Source of the DNA: CAYJAD01 sp964371225
Lineage (GTDB): Bacteria; Desulfobacterota; Desulfovibrionia; Desulfovibrionales; Desulfovibrionaceae
Assembly (NCBI GenBank): GCA_964371225.1
Contig: CAYJNA010000015.1
Coordinates: 1-33,352, forward strand
DNA: 33,352 nt
Direction: 5' to 3'
The notes under the pieces are model-generated. The model saw nothing but the letters and a program-made list of their open reading frames with translations, had not been told where the DNA came from and did no database searches. A program made the translations under genes and the position numbers. Below are positions 8,370 through 17,472 of the stretch, one piece after another (the stretch's first letter is position 1; each line of letters opens with the position of its first letter).

Positions 8370-9176
8370 TTACTCTGTCGACCATTTTTTTAAGTGCTCT
8401 TCTATAAAGTTGCAAATGAAGGCTTGTTCTGCTTTACCTTGCTCTTGCACATAAAGAGGTTCACCAAAGGCAAAATGTATAATTTTTTGTGGATGCACCG
8501 CGCCAAAATCTTTAATGAGCTTGCCTTGTGCCCAGGTGTCTGTTTTGAGCGCAAGGGGAATAATGGGGCGACCGCTTTGTTTAGCAAGTTTTACACCTAT
8601 GCTATTAAATTTACGTGGATTAAACTCCACAGCGCGTGTGCTTTGTGGGAAAATGATTAAAGAGAGTCCAGCATCTAGTCTTTTTTTACCTTCTTCCATG
8701 ACCAGCTTTAAATCCTCGCGTGGATTATTACGCCCCACAGTGATAACATCTCGAGTTTTAAGAACATCACTAAAAAAAGGCATTTTCATAAGACTATCTT
8801 TAATGACAAAAGTAACAGGGCGGCGCGGACGAATGATACCCGGCAACATAAATGTTTCCAAAGTGCTCATATGATTACCCACAAAGATGCAAGGGCCGTC
8901 CACAGAATCCATGTGGTTTAAGCCAGTAAGTTCTATATGACAACCTACTTGCTCCATGGTTTTTCCAATGCCAACGCTTTGATTGCACCACATTTCGTCA
9001 GTGCATTTTCCAACCTTAGCCGAATAGCATAAACGAAACACAGGGCCAGCCATGGCATTTAAATAAAAAGCCGCACTGGGAAAATGCTTTGCAAACCAAT
9101 GAGGTTCGCGTTTAGGGCTTATGTATTGTGCATCAAGACCATAATATTTATCAAATTCTTCAAGAGCTTTTTGCAT
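8370..9176 (-). CDS. PlsC-like 1-acyl-glycerol-3-phosphate acyltransferase
   Basis: Membrane-associated acyltransferase of the PlsC/LPLAT family, expected to acylate a lysophospholipid or related acceptor in phospholipid synthesis. In 268 residues the catalytic block I reads NHMSTLE (101-107). It keeps the essential His and has Glu where many members have Asp. Block III reads FPQSTR (176-181) where the consensus is FPEGTR, so the usual Glu is Gln. Block IV is GRPIIPLAL (202-210). The substitutions suggest a divergent branch whose acceptor may not be standard lysophosphatidate. Last gene of a minus-strand operon, 15 nt after rarA, with AAGG 8 nt before the ATG. Confidence 0.85.
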   Translation of the reverse strand: MQKALEEFDKYYGLDAQYISPKREPHWFAKHFPSAAFYLNAMAGPVFRLCYSAKVGKCTDEMWCNQSVGIGKTMEQVGCHIELTGLNHMDSVDGPCIFVGNHMSTLETFMLPGIIRPRRPVTFVIKDSLMKMPFFSDVLKTRDVITVGRNNPREDLKLVMEEGKKRLDAGLSLIIFPQSTRAVEFNPRKFNSIGVKLAKQSGRPIIPLALKTDTWAQGKLIKDFGAVHPQKIIHFAFGEPLYVQEQGKAEQAFICNFIEEHLKKWSTE

Positions 9177-9191
9177 ATGCTAAACCTTAAT

Positions 9192-10406
9192 CTAGGTGTT
9201 GTTTTGTGTCATTTTCCGCCACCACTGACTTAGGCGCACTTCATCCCCATTATTACGCGGCTGATAAAATCGCCTTTGTTGTAATTCTTGAGGGAGATAG
9301 TCTTGTGGCACCCAACCTTGTGGGTAATTATGCGGATATTTATATTCTTTGCCATAGCCCCATTCTTTATGTAATTTGGTAACTGCATTACGCAAATGCA
9401 GGGGAACTGGCTGAGGGCCTTGGCTTTTTACTTCTCTTTGCGCCAGCAGATAGGCTGCGTAGGTGCTATTGCTTTTACGCGCCAAAGCTAAATAGACCAC
9501 TGTTTCTGCAAGAGGAATAAAACCTTCGGGCATGCCTACAAATTCTATGGCCTGCTGGCAAGCAACAGCCATGGGCAGGGCTTGTGGGTCTGCTAAGCCC
9601 ACATCTTCTGAAGCAGAAAGAATAAGGCGTCGGCAAATAAAGCGTGGGTCTTCTCCGCCTTCTAGCAGACAAGCTAGATAATATAAGGCGGCATCTGGAT
9701 CGCTACCGCGGATGGACTTTATGAGGGCTGAGGCCAGCTCATAATGACTATCTCCATCTTTATCATGACGACTTAAAATTTCCGGTAAACCGGCTTTGAC
9801 CCTTTCTAGTGTGCGTTCTTCTTCCGGTAGGGCTGAAACGTATTCCACAAGATTGAGCAAGGAACGTGCATCCCCACGAGCCACAGCAACAAGAACTTCA
9901 ATGACAGCATCGGGGAGCTGAATACCTTGTAAACCAGCACCGCGTTTTGCCAGCTCGTGAAGTTCTGCAGTGCCAAGCGAACGCAAACGTAATACATGCA
10001 GTCGCGAAAGGAGCTGACGCGTGACGCTAAAGGAAGGATTTTCGGTGGTGGTGGCAATGAGCGTAAGTTCTCCAGACTCCACCAAGGGTAAAAAGAAATC
10101 TTGTTGCGCTTTAGAAAAACGATGTAATTCATCAAGAATAAGTATTTCAATGCCATTGAGTTTGCGGCGTAATTGCTGCAAACCAGCTTCAGGCGCACTA
10201 ATGCGGATATACTGAGAGCTTTTAGCTTTAGCAAGCAAGAGGGCAATGGTGGATTTTCCGCAACCGGGAGGGCCAAAAAACAATAAGGAAGGCAGACGCG
10301 GCGCATTCATAAGCGCTGTTAAACGTTCTGTGAGATGGCTTTGCCCCACAAAAAGGCTTATATCATCAGGGCGTAAACGCTCCGGTAGTGGTTGCTGCAC
10401 ACCCAT
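9192..10406 (-). CDS. rarA: Replication-associated recombination protein A (RarA/MgsA)
   Basis: AAA+ ATPase of the clamp-loader-like RarA/MgsA/WRNIP1 family that acts at stalled replication forks, 404 residues. The Walker A is GPPGCGKS (45-52), the Walker B is LILDELHRF (D92/E93) and sensor 1 is LIATTTENPSF. The C-terminal tetramer domain is recognisable by DGDSHYELASALIKSIRGSDPDAALYYLA split over the family-typical positions and by the KYPHNYPQGWVPQDYLP end. The start codon lies 1 nt after the rsmE stop and its ribosome site is inside rsmE, so the two are translationally coupled. The identification is firm. Confidence 0.96.
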   Translation of the reverse strand: MGVQQPLPERLRPDDISLFVGQSHLTERLTALMNAPRLPSLLFFGPPGCGKSTIALLLAKAKSSQYIRISAPEAGLQQLRRKLNGIEILILDELHRFSKAQQDFFLPLVESGELTLIATTTENPSFSVTRQLLSRLHVLRLRSLGTAELHELAKRGAGLQGIQLPDAVIEVLVAVARGDARSLLNLVEYVSALPEEERTLERVKAGLPEILSRHDKDGDSHYELASALIKSIRGSDPDAALYYLACLLEGGEDPRFICRRLILSASEDVGLADPQALPMAVACQQAIEFVGMPEGFIPLAETVVYLALARKSNSTYAAYLLAQREVKSQGPQPVPLHLRNAVTKLHKEWGYGKEYKYPHNYPQGWVPQDYLPQELQQRRFYQPRNNGDEVRLSQWWRKMTQNNT

Positions 10407-10407
10407 A

Positions 10408-11166
10408 TTATTTTTCCTGTTGCAAAGAGTGACAGGGGAGTTGCGAAGCCCACCAATGAATACCTAAGCATAATAAAGATGCCGTTTCACAACGTAGAAT
10501 TCTTTTGCCAAGGCTTACAGTAGTAAACGCATTCTTTTGAAAGCTATGTATCTCTTTAGGGGAAAAACCTCCTTCTGGGCCAATGGCATAGATACTTATG
10601 CCTTTTTGACCTGCCAGCTCAGGGCTAAGCATGGGGACGCCTTCTTGTACTTCCCAAGGTAAAAATTTGTGTTCGAACGACGCGCTTTCTTCCACAAGCT
10701 CCTCTACGCCGCCGCGTAGTATGCGCACAGCCGGTAACCATGGGTTACGACATTGCTTCATGGCGGCAATACATTGTCCAAGCCATTGGTCTTTTACTTC
10801 TGCGGGCACCTTTCCTTGACTATGGTCGCCTTGCCAGAGCCACACTTCATGCACGCCCAATTCTACAGCTTTTTCCATAAAAAAGCTTCTGCGTGTGGCT
10901 TTACTCCATGCTAAGGCCATAATGGGTAAGGAATGAGGACGCGGGAAAAATTCTTCTTCCAATAAAAGTAAGGTTACATTTTTTTTAGAAATTTTTTCCA
11001 CAAGGCAAAGACCTTGCCTGCCTTGACCATCAAGGATATGCACTTCTTCACCTTCTTGTATACGTAAAGCTGTAGCAAGGTGACGTGCCTCTTGGTCTTG
11101 CAAAAGGCATGTTGTTTGTATGGCTTCAGGCCATTCTTGGGGGGCTAAATAAAATGCGGGAGGCAT
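10408..11166 (-). CDS. rsmE: 16S rRNA m3U1498 methyltransferase RsmE
   Basis: SPOUT-class enzyme that methylates N3 of U1498 in 16S rRNA using S-adenosylmethionine, 252 residues. Conserved features are the N-terminal PUA-like part (about 1-70), KATRRSFFMEKAVELGVHE (89-107), GPEGGFSPKE (196-205) and the knotted SAM-binding end LGKRILRCETA (219-229). ATG at 11166 is chosen because AAGG lies 6 nt upstream; the in-frame ATG at 11172 would add two residues and has the ribosome site too close. It lies between the 574-aa unknown and rarA in a tightly packed operon. Confidence 0.95.
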   Translation of the reverse strand: MPPAFYLAPQEWPEAIQTTCLLQDQEARHLATALRIQEGEEVHILDGQGRQGLCLVEKISKKNVTLLLLEEEFFPRPHSLPIMALAWSKATRRSFFMEKAVELGVHEVWLWQGDHSQGKVPAEVKDQWLGQCIAAMKQCRNPWLPAVRILRGGVEELVEESASFEHKFLPWEVQEGVPMLSPELAGQKGISIYAIGPEGGFSPKEIHSFQKNAFTTVSLGKRILRCETASLLCLGIHWWASQLPCHSLQQEK

Positions 11167-11175
11167 ATACATCCT

Positions 11176-12900
11176 TTATGTGGTCGTGGTGCCGGCTATA
11201 CGTGCTCTGCGTACAGCCACAAAAGTATCGCGCAAAGATATCATACGGCGATAGTTTTTTCGAATTTCCATACCGGCTGCTGTTAATTCGCATTCAGGAC
11301 ATTCTATATACGTGCGTACAATATAGCGAATTTCCAGTACAGAATCTATAAGACTAATAATGGTATCTACCAATGAAGGGAAGAAATTAACAATTTCATA
11401 GCTTAGCTCTGTGAGTAGTGTCACATAGCTTTGCATCATTTGCCTGTAGCTTATACTTACCCCTTTTACATTACGTTCACGCAATTCTTCAAGAATACGA
11501 ACTTTTCTGGCTTGTTGAATATAGCCAAAGCGTTCTTGAACCTCTCTGTAGAGTTCGCGCATTTCACCAAAGGCGTTTTCTTTTGAAGGTGATTGAAAAT
11601 AACCATCCACTACCATGCTTACCTTGGCAAAAAAGTCGTCGCTATAATAAATAATACGTCTTTGATGCTTGGTAAGCCATGTATAAAGGAATTTAAGGCG
11701 TTTTTCTTCCGTATCTGTATTTTCAATGACTTCTGTTTTTTTATAAACAATTTTTCCTGTATATTCCCCGCGCACAATGTCATTGAGACGTAAAAACATA
11801 TTACTACTATCTCTAATGATATTAAGCCCTTCTAAAGGGACTCCCGTAATGGGGTGTAATACCTCTTGTGAAGCCACCGAAAGAGCACGGTCTTGACGTA
11901 CGTTGCGCACGTTAAATGCGTGTTGGCGATAGGTAACACGAATAATAACCACACGCTTTTCTTCATCTACAAAATAGCCACCATCCTCAATGCATTTAAT
12001 GGCATCTTGTTGGTCATTATCCAAACCAATAAGGGCAATTTTTTCTACTTTGGGGTAACGGCTATGATCCCCTTGTCCAATATAGGTGGTGATGGTTCTA
12101 TCTGTTTGCCCTAATACTCGTAGCAAAAACTTCTCACCCATTTTATGTAATTTTCTGGCAAAAAGAGCACTGGATGTACGGCGCTCAGATACTACAGGAA
12201 AGCCGTAAAGTTCCATAAGGTATTGATATACAAACATTCTATTGCGCTCGTATAGGTCGTTATCACCATAGCGAAATTTGCCCATGCGCATGCCAAAACG
12301 TTTTAATTCACTATCAATATCGGAAGGAAAGGAAGCAAAAATGCCACTTAAGTAAAAGTGTTTGAAGCTATCCAAAGAAAAAACATGCGCTCTATCAAGG
12401 CGTAATAAATAGGGCATGAGAGTGGGGTAATAGTCTAATAAAGACGTATCTAATCGTCCGCAGTCTTGACGAAAGGTTTCGTGCAAAGCGCGTGGCAATC
12501 GTGAGGCCAATGTTTGTAAATTATACTTGAGAATGGGCTCTTCTAAGGGGCAACAAGCTCCCACGGAATTATCTATGGCATTTAAAACGGGGTGAATGGT
12601 GTCATATTGAAAGACTTCAGAGAGATAGGAGAGGGGGCGCGCAAAAGCCACCAAGGAAAAGCCCGGTAAATTGGTGTATTCCCACATATCGTTATCAAAC
12701 GAAGGTAAGAGTTCACGAGCTTCCACCAAGGGATAATTTTTAACAGATTGGTAGGGCTTTACTAAGCAATGGCGAATATGAACAGCGTTGAGGTAATTAT
12801 ATAACTCTTCTAACGTGTGTATTTCGATATAATTCTTAAATGAGGAATGATCCTTCCAAGGAAGGCCGTTCTTGGTGAAAATTTTTTTCCAAGAGATCAT
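11176..12900 (-). CDS. Conserved-looking protein of unknown function, 574 aa
   Basis: I do not recognise a family. The 574-residue protein has no signal peptide and no clear membrane span and looks cytoplasmic. It is rich in Tyr, Arg and Asp. Visible features are an N-terminal part with Pro- and Cys-containing loops (GACCPLEEP), a middle section with a possible beta-rich fold (KIALIGLDNDQQDAIKC, RVVIIRVTYRQ), and a largely helical C-terminal third. A single CPEC pair lies at C534/C537, and the protein ends in TTTT. The start has a strong ribosome site (GAGGA). It is the promoter-proximal gene of an operon with rsmE, whose start lies only nine bases beyond its stop codon, then rarA and the plsC-like gene. 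That suggests a link to translation or fork maintenance, but gene order alone cannot set a function. Confidence 0.75.
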   Translation of the reverse strand: MISWKKIFTKNGLPWKDHSSFKNYIEIHTLEELYNYLNAVHIRHCLVKPYQSVKNYPLVEARELLPSFDNDMWEYTNLPGFSLVAFARPLSYLSEVFQYDTIHPVLNAIDNSVGACCPLEEPILKYNLQTLASRLPRALHETFRQDCGRLDTSLLDYYPTLMPYLLRLDRAHVFSLDSFKHFYLSGIFASFPSDIDSELKRFGMRMGKFRYGDNDLYERNRMFVYQYLMELYGFPVVSERRTSSALFARKLHKMGEKFLLRVLGQTDRTITTYIGQGDHSRYPKVEKIALIGLDNDQQDAIKCIEDGGYFVDEEKRVVIIRVTYRQHAFNVRNVRQDRALSVASQEVLHPITGVPLEGLNIIRDSSNMFLRLNDIVRGEYTGKIVYKKTEVIENTDTEEKRLKFLYTWLTKHQRRIIYYSDDFFAKVSMVVDGYFQSPSKENAFGEMRELYREVQERFGYIQQARKVRILEELRERNVKGVSISYRQMMQSYVTLLTELSYEIVNFFPSLVDTIISLIDSVLEIRYIVRTYIECPECELTAAGMEIRKNYRRMISLRDTFVAVRRARIAGTTTT

Positions 12901-13029
12901 ACTATCCTCAACTTATACATTTTATTAGATATATTATATTATAATCTGCAATGTTTTCCTGGACTAAGCGCTAGGTATACTCACTTTGTACTTTATTGTG
13001 TACGTCTGCTTACAAGATAAAGTTTTTTT

Positions 13030-13629
13030 TTATTTTTCGCAAGGCTTAAGTGCGCGAGAAACAAAACTTAATGCCTCACTATACAGTGAGTCTCCGGCAT
13101 AGGGGGTAAGTACACGAGTTCTGTTAACACCCACCATAAGGGAAATAATAACTTGTGCTGTGTCCGCTACATCAATACTGCTACGAATACTGCCATCGTC
13201 CACGCCACGATTTAAGCAATATTCAAGTTCTTGAGAGACTTGTTGAAAACTACGTGTCATTATTTCACGATCTGTGGTGGTTTTCATGTCACTATAGGGA
13301 GAACATCGTACAAGGACAAGCCAATTGGAATCTTTATCAATGGAAAATTCAAGATAGGCTTCACAAAATCTGAGTACGGAATCATAGCCTGAAGTGCCCT
13401 TGCTGGTGGCTTCACGTAATACTTGAAGAAAATGTTCTAAAACATCTAAGCCTGCGGCAAGAAAAAGCTTTTCTTTGTTACCGTAATGATGTGTTAAAAG
13501 GCCTAAAGCAACGCCGGCTTTTTCAGAAATTTTTTTAAAGGTGGTTTCTACATACCCATACTCGCCAAAAAGTTCTTTAGCGGCTTTAAGAAGTGCGTCC
13601 TTTTTTGATTTTTGCATCATATCTCTCAT
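13030..13629 (-). CDS. TetR-family repressor
   Basis: Homodimeric DNA-binding repressor, 199 residues. The helix-turn-helix lies in about residues 27-56 (TTFKKISEKAGVALGLLTHHYGNKEKLF has the usual TetR spacing). The rest is a helical ligand-binding/dimer domain without recognisable ligand motifs. ATG at 13629 is the furthest upstream; ATG codons at 13620 and 13617 are also possible. It is transcribed from the same strand as, and 75 nt after, the MFS exporter. A 19-bp palindrome (13650-13668) lies directly before it. The usual reading is that it controls itself and the exporter, released by an exported compound. Confidence 0.9.
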   Translation of the reverse strand: MRDMMQKSKKDALLKAAKELFGEYGYVETTFKKISEKAGVALGLLTHHYGNKEKLFLAAGLDVLEHFLQVLREATSKGTSGYDSVLRFCEAYLEFSIDKDSNWLVLVRCSPYSDMKTTTDREIMTRSFQQVSQELEYCLNRGVDDGSIRSSIDVADTAQVIISLMVGVNRTRVLTPYAGDSLYSEALSFVSRALKPCEK

Positions 13630-13649
13630 CTTCAGCGTTGCATGTATTC

Positions 13650-13668
13650 TTACACTAACTGTGTGTAA
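13650..13668. promoter_or_regulatory. Putative TetR operator
   Basis: Perfect inverted repeat TTACAC-N7-GTGTAA, 21 nt upstream of the tetR start. Read on the - strand, TTTACA and a weak TACATG lie 17 nt apart with the palindrome largely between them, where bound repressor would block polymerase. The promoter match is moderate. Confidence 0.55.
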
Positions 13669-13704
13669 AGGAAATGTTTCGAATTAAAAATAATAAATTT
13701 TATA

Positions 13705-14898
13705 TTAAGAAATGTCAATCTTCTTTATGGCAGGAAAAGTAATAAGAGTAAGGATAAGCATGCAGATTCCTAATAAAAATCCAAAAAAGAATACCAAGGA
13801 AAAGTTGCCTAAGGTAAAAAAAACACCGCAGGCAAGTGGGGCGATGCTTTGTGAAAGACGTAAAACCGTACCGTTGACAGCCATAAGCGCGCCGCGTGAA
13901 GACAGGGGAGCCAATGAACTTAAGGAAGACATAATAATAGGGTAGAGAAGGCCTTGGCCTACTCCATAGCATAAAATAGGAATGGCTAAATAGTTATAAG
14001 GAAGATGGCTCGGCCAAAAAACAAGAGAAAGCATGGAAGTTATAAAAAAAAGAGCACCACTGCCAGCGACAACACGCTGCGAAAAAAGTTTAGTGATGGG
14101 GCTTAAATACAGTGTGGCAAGAACAGTACCGAGGGAAGATAAGGCAAAAAGTAAGCCAATTTCCGAGGGAGAAGCGTGATAGTGTTCTTGAGAAAGTAGG
14201 GGGAAGTAGCTAATAAGCGGGCCATATAAAATGCTAAAAGCGCAACATGTTATGGCAAAATGCAAGAGTGTTTTGCTTTGTCCTATGTATTTTTTTGCAT
14301 TTTCAGCATAATTTTTCATATCCCCTTTCTTTTCATGTTTTGGTATAGGGGTAAAAAAAGCCAATATTGCCAAAGGAAAAGCCAATAAAGAAAGGCGCAA
14401 AGACCATTGCCAGCTTAACTCACCCAAGAGGCCGCCAATGGCAGGAAAAATGGCCGCACCAAGACTAAGTACTGTGGCAGCATGCCCCATGACTTTTAAT
14501 CTTTCTTCATCATGGGGGTATATGTCACCTACCAACGTGCTATATAGCACCCCTAAACTACTGGCTCCTATACCTTGAAGTATACGCCAAAAAAGCAGTG
14601 TATCTAGGGTTTGCGCAAAGGAAGCTGCAAAGCCACTCAGAGCAAATAGAAGTAAACAGGGAATAAGGACGCTTTTTCGCCCCCATCTGTCAGCCAAAAT
14701 ACCGCAAATGGGTGCAAAAAAAATGCCGGGTAAGGTGAAAGAATAGATAAGTACACCCAGTTTACTATTATCTAAATGCAAAGCGTCTGCCATATATGGC
14801 AGTACCGGTAAGGTTATGGCTATGCCCATAACACTTATAAGAGCTGTTCCAAAAATGAGCAGTCGGCGCGCTAGACCCGTCTCAAGTTTCAAGCGCAT
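13705..14898 (-). CDS. MFS drug/metabolite exporter (DHA1-like, 12 TM)
   Basis: Major facilitator superfamily proton-coupled exporter of the inner membrane, 397 residues with about 12 hydrophobic segments. The loop 2-3 signature reads GILADRWGRKS (66-76), and segment 5 carries a glycine-rich GAAIFPAIGG stretch typical of DHA1 drug exporters. Its ATG lies within the 3' end of the lonB-like gene (10-nt overlap), with AAAGGAAC as ribosome site, so translation is likely coupled. A TetR gene follows. Substrate unknown. Confidence 0.9.
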   Translation of the reverse strand: MRLKLETGLARRLLIFGTALISVMGIAITLPVLPYMADALHLDNSKLGVLIYSFTLPGIFFAPICGILADRWGRKSVLIPCLLLFALSGFAASFAQTLDTLLFWRILQGIGASSLGVLYSTLVGDIYPHDEERLKVMGHAATVLSLGAAIFPAIGGLLGELSWQWSLRLSLLAFPLAILAFFTPIPKHEKKGDMKNYAENAKKYIGQSKTLLHFAITCCAFSILYGPLISYFPLLSQEHYHASPSEIGLLFALSSLGTVLATLYLSPITKLFSQRVVAGSGALFFITSMLSLVFWPSHLPYNYLAIPILCYGVGQGLLYPIIMSSLSSLAPLSSRGALMAVNGTVLRLSQSIAPLACGVFFTLGNFSLVFFFGFLLGICMLILTLITFPAIKKIDIS

Positions 14899-17456
14899 GT
14901 TCCTTTCTTACATTGTGAACGAAGCTTCTTATGTTTTTTAGCACGGTTGGTGAAAAGAGCACGCACTTCTTGTGCGGCTTGCTCTTCCTTTTTTGGGGGG
15001 ACACTTTTTTTGTTTTCCACTTTCTTAGGTGCTTTTACTTCTTTGGCGGCATAGGCGCAAAGGCTATGCAAGCGTGTGTCTACCATGTGGTAAAGCGAAC
15101 CCTTGGTAAAGGTGTCATCCTTACGTCTTTTTCCTACCTGTAAACCGGTAAGAAGTTCTAAAGCTTCATCAATATGCTTAATGGGGTAAATGGCAAAGCT
15201 TCCTTCATGAACAGCCTTTATGATACGCGGTGAAAGCATGAGGTTTTCTCTATTATCATAAGGTATAAGAACACCTTGTGTGCCGGTGAGGCCATGCCTG
15301 TCACAAACATTAAAAAAACCTTCAATCTTATGGCTAACGCCGCCCACAGCCATGACTTGCCCCGATTGATTTAAGGCACCTGTAAAAGCAAGGTCTAGGC
15401 GTACAGGCACTTCAGCAATGGCGGAAAGCAGAGATACTAACTCTGCACCGGAGGCTGAGTCCCCTTCAATACCTGCGTAGCATTGCTCAATACAAATACT
15501 GCCCGTGAGTACTATAGGTCTGCGTCTTGCGAAAAGAGATGTGAGGTAGCTTTTTAATATCATGATGGCTTTAGTATGAATGGGGCCACCCAGTTCTGCT
15601 TCACGCTCAAGGTCTATGATACCACCATGCCCCACACCTACGGTGCAAGATATTTGATGTGGCAAGCCAAATTCAAAGTCGCCGTGGCCTGTCACTGAAA
15701 GACCATTTACAAGCCCTATGGCTTCACCGGAAGTACGCACTTTAATGGTTTCGCGGTCATATTCTTCTAAGAAAATATCTTGTACAAGATTCACTCTATA
15801 ATGCTTGTCATCGGCAGCTCTTTGTAAGCTTGCAGCGCTGACAGTGTCGCATTTTTCTTGTGTGGCAAGGGCAGAGGCTTCTAACATAATTTCGCGCAGC
15901 ACAGGAAACTTAAGGCTGAGCCGGCGCTGGTCTTCTACCAAACGAGACCCATAATCTACCATCCATGCCAGAGCGCTTTTGTCAAATGTGAGTAGGGCAC
16001 TATCCTTGATGATATGATGCACACGTTGTAAATAGGATTTAATATTGGCTGCATTGCGCTCTGCTTGTTCTGCAAGGTGCGCTTTAATGCGGAAGAGTTT
16101 TGCAAAGCGCTCATCTCCTTCCAATAATGTTTCATAAATATTTTCGCTACCAATAAGAATGACTTTTACATCTAAATCTACGCGTTGCGGCTCTATGCTT
16201 TTGGTGCGAGTGGCGCTGTCTTGCCCTTCGCTGGCATCTTCAATGCGCGCAAATCCGCAACGTAAAGAGCGTAGAAGCCCTTCCCATGCTTGGTAATGTT
16301 GTAAGATATCATCTATACGAATGACTAAATAGCCACCATTGGCTTTATGTAATGAACCGGATTTTATGAGGCTAAAGTCTGTAACCAAAGCACCCATTTC
16401 AGATTCACGTTCAATGCAGCCCAATAAATTACTGGTGGTGGGATGCTCTTCAAAAATAAGCGGCGCTCCCTTGGTGGCGCTGTTATCCACAAAAACATTA
16501 ATATCATAACGGCCAAGGTCTGGCTCGCCTTGCATGGCTTGTGCTAAATCTAAGGGGCTGCTGGCGTGCGATCCAAGGCTGTCTCTGGCAGTAAAGGAAT
16601 CTAAATTATCTAAAATATCTTGATAAAAGGCATCAAGGTATTTTTGTAATGTTTCGTCAGGGTGTTTACGCAGCAAGCTTTCTTGTACTGGTTTTAAAAT
16701 TTTCTCCAGCATGCGTACAGCCACGGTGCGTTCTAATTCTTTTTCATTTTCACGCAATTCTTGTTCAAGGCGTGTAATATGACGCATATGCCCGCTTAAA
16801 GCGTTCATGAGGGCATCAGCTTTACGCTTAAACACTTGGCGTGTTTCGGTTTCTAAGAGCTCAAATTCTTCTTCACTTAGGCGTTTTCCCTCCACCAAGG
16901 GGTACAGTGTAACGCCACCATGATCATCCACATCAAGGCTAAAACCTTTTTCTTTGCCCAATTCATTCATGAGTTTGAGCACAGAAGATTTGGCCTCTTG
17001 GAAGGTATCAAGAATTTTGGAACGACTAGTAATGTAGAGTTCTGTTTCAAAATGGCGTGGCAAATCTTTACGAATCTTGCTCACTACCTCTTGAAGTATT
17101 TTTTTTAAAACGCGCCCTTGTCCCGCTGGTAAACGCAGTAAAATGGGCTTATCTGCATCGGAAAAATTATATAAATAGATAAGATCATGTGGCGTTTTGC
17201 CTTTTTTGGCGTGGGGCGTCAAAAATTCACGCACCATATAAGAACGTCCCAACTGTGACCCGCCGCAAAGATACACATTATAGCCATCCTTATCCATATA
17301 CAAGGCCAATTCCATGGCTTTGAGTGCGCGCGGTTGCAACATATGTTTGGCGCTATTTCTGGGGGTGGGGATATGGTCACTACTTTCCCACGGAATATGC
17401 TTCATATCCGTAGAAATACAAAGTTTGTGCGCAGGTAAAACGGTCACAGTGGGCAT
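14889..17456 (-). CDS. Lon-like (LonB/AAA_32) ATP-dependent protease
   Basis: ATP-dependent serine protease of the Lon-related AAA_32 type, 855 residues, cytoplasmic. The phosphate-binding loop near residue 65 reads GGSQLGRS, with Arg where classic Walker A has Lys; Arg at this place is usual in this subfamily. A helical insertion covers about 120-290. A Walker B-like strand reads GGYLVIRIDD. The C-terminal Lon protease domain has the catalytic Ser667 in EGDSASGAEL and Lys710 in GGVSHKIEGFF; the 43-residue spacing equals that of the Ser/Lys dyad in E. coli Lon. The last ~80 residues are Lys-rich and low in complexity, a lineage-specific tail. It lies 16 nt after hemC and overlaps the MFS gene. 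Confidence 0.92.
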   Translation of the reverse strand: MPTVTVLPAHKLCISTDMKHIPWESSDHIPTPRNSAKHMLQPRALKAMELALYMDKDGYNVYLCGGSQLGRSYMVREFLTPHAKKGKTPHDLIYLYNFSDADKPILLRLPAGQGRVLKKILQEVVSKIRKDLPRHFETELYITSRSKILDTFQEAKSSVLKLMNELGKEKGFSLDVDDHGGVTLYPLVEGKRLSEEEFELLETETRQVFKRKADALMNALSGHMRHITRLEQELRENEKELERTVAVRMLEKILKPVQESLLRKHPDETLQKYLDAFYQDILDNLDSFTARDSLGSHASSPLDLAQAMQGEPDLGRYDINVFVDNSATKGAPLIFEEHPTTSNLLGCIERESEMGALVTDFSLIKSGSLHKANGGYLVIRIDDILQHYQAWEGLLRSLRCGFARIEDASEGQDSATRTKSIEPQRVDLDVKVILIGSENIYETLLEGDERFAKLFRIKAHLAEQAERNAANIKSYLQRVHHIIKDSALLTFDKSALAWMVDYGSRLVEDQRRLSLKFPVLREIMLEASALATQEKCDTVSAASLQRAADDKHYRVNLVQDIFLEEYDRETIKVRTSGEAIGLVNGLSVTGHGDFEFGLPHQISCTVGVGHGGIIDLEREAELGGPIHTKAIMILKSYLTSLFARRRPIVLTGSICIEQCYAGIEGDSASGAELVSLLSAIAEVPVRLDLAFTGALNQSGQVMAVGGVSHKIEGFFNVCDRHGLTGTQGVLIPYDNRENLMLSPRIIKAVHEGSFAIYPIKHIDEALELLTGLQVGKRRKDDTFTKGSLYHMVDTRLHSLCAYAAKEVKAPKKVENKKSVPPKKEEQAAQEVRALFTNRAKKHKKLRSQCKKGTCA

Positions 17457-17472
17457 AAGTTCTCGTTAATTA

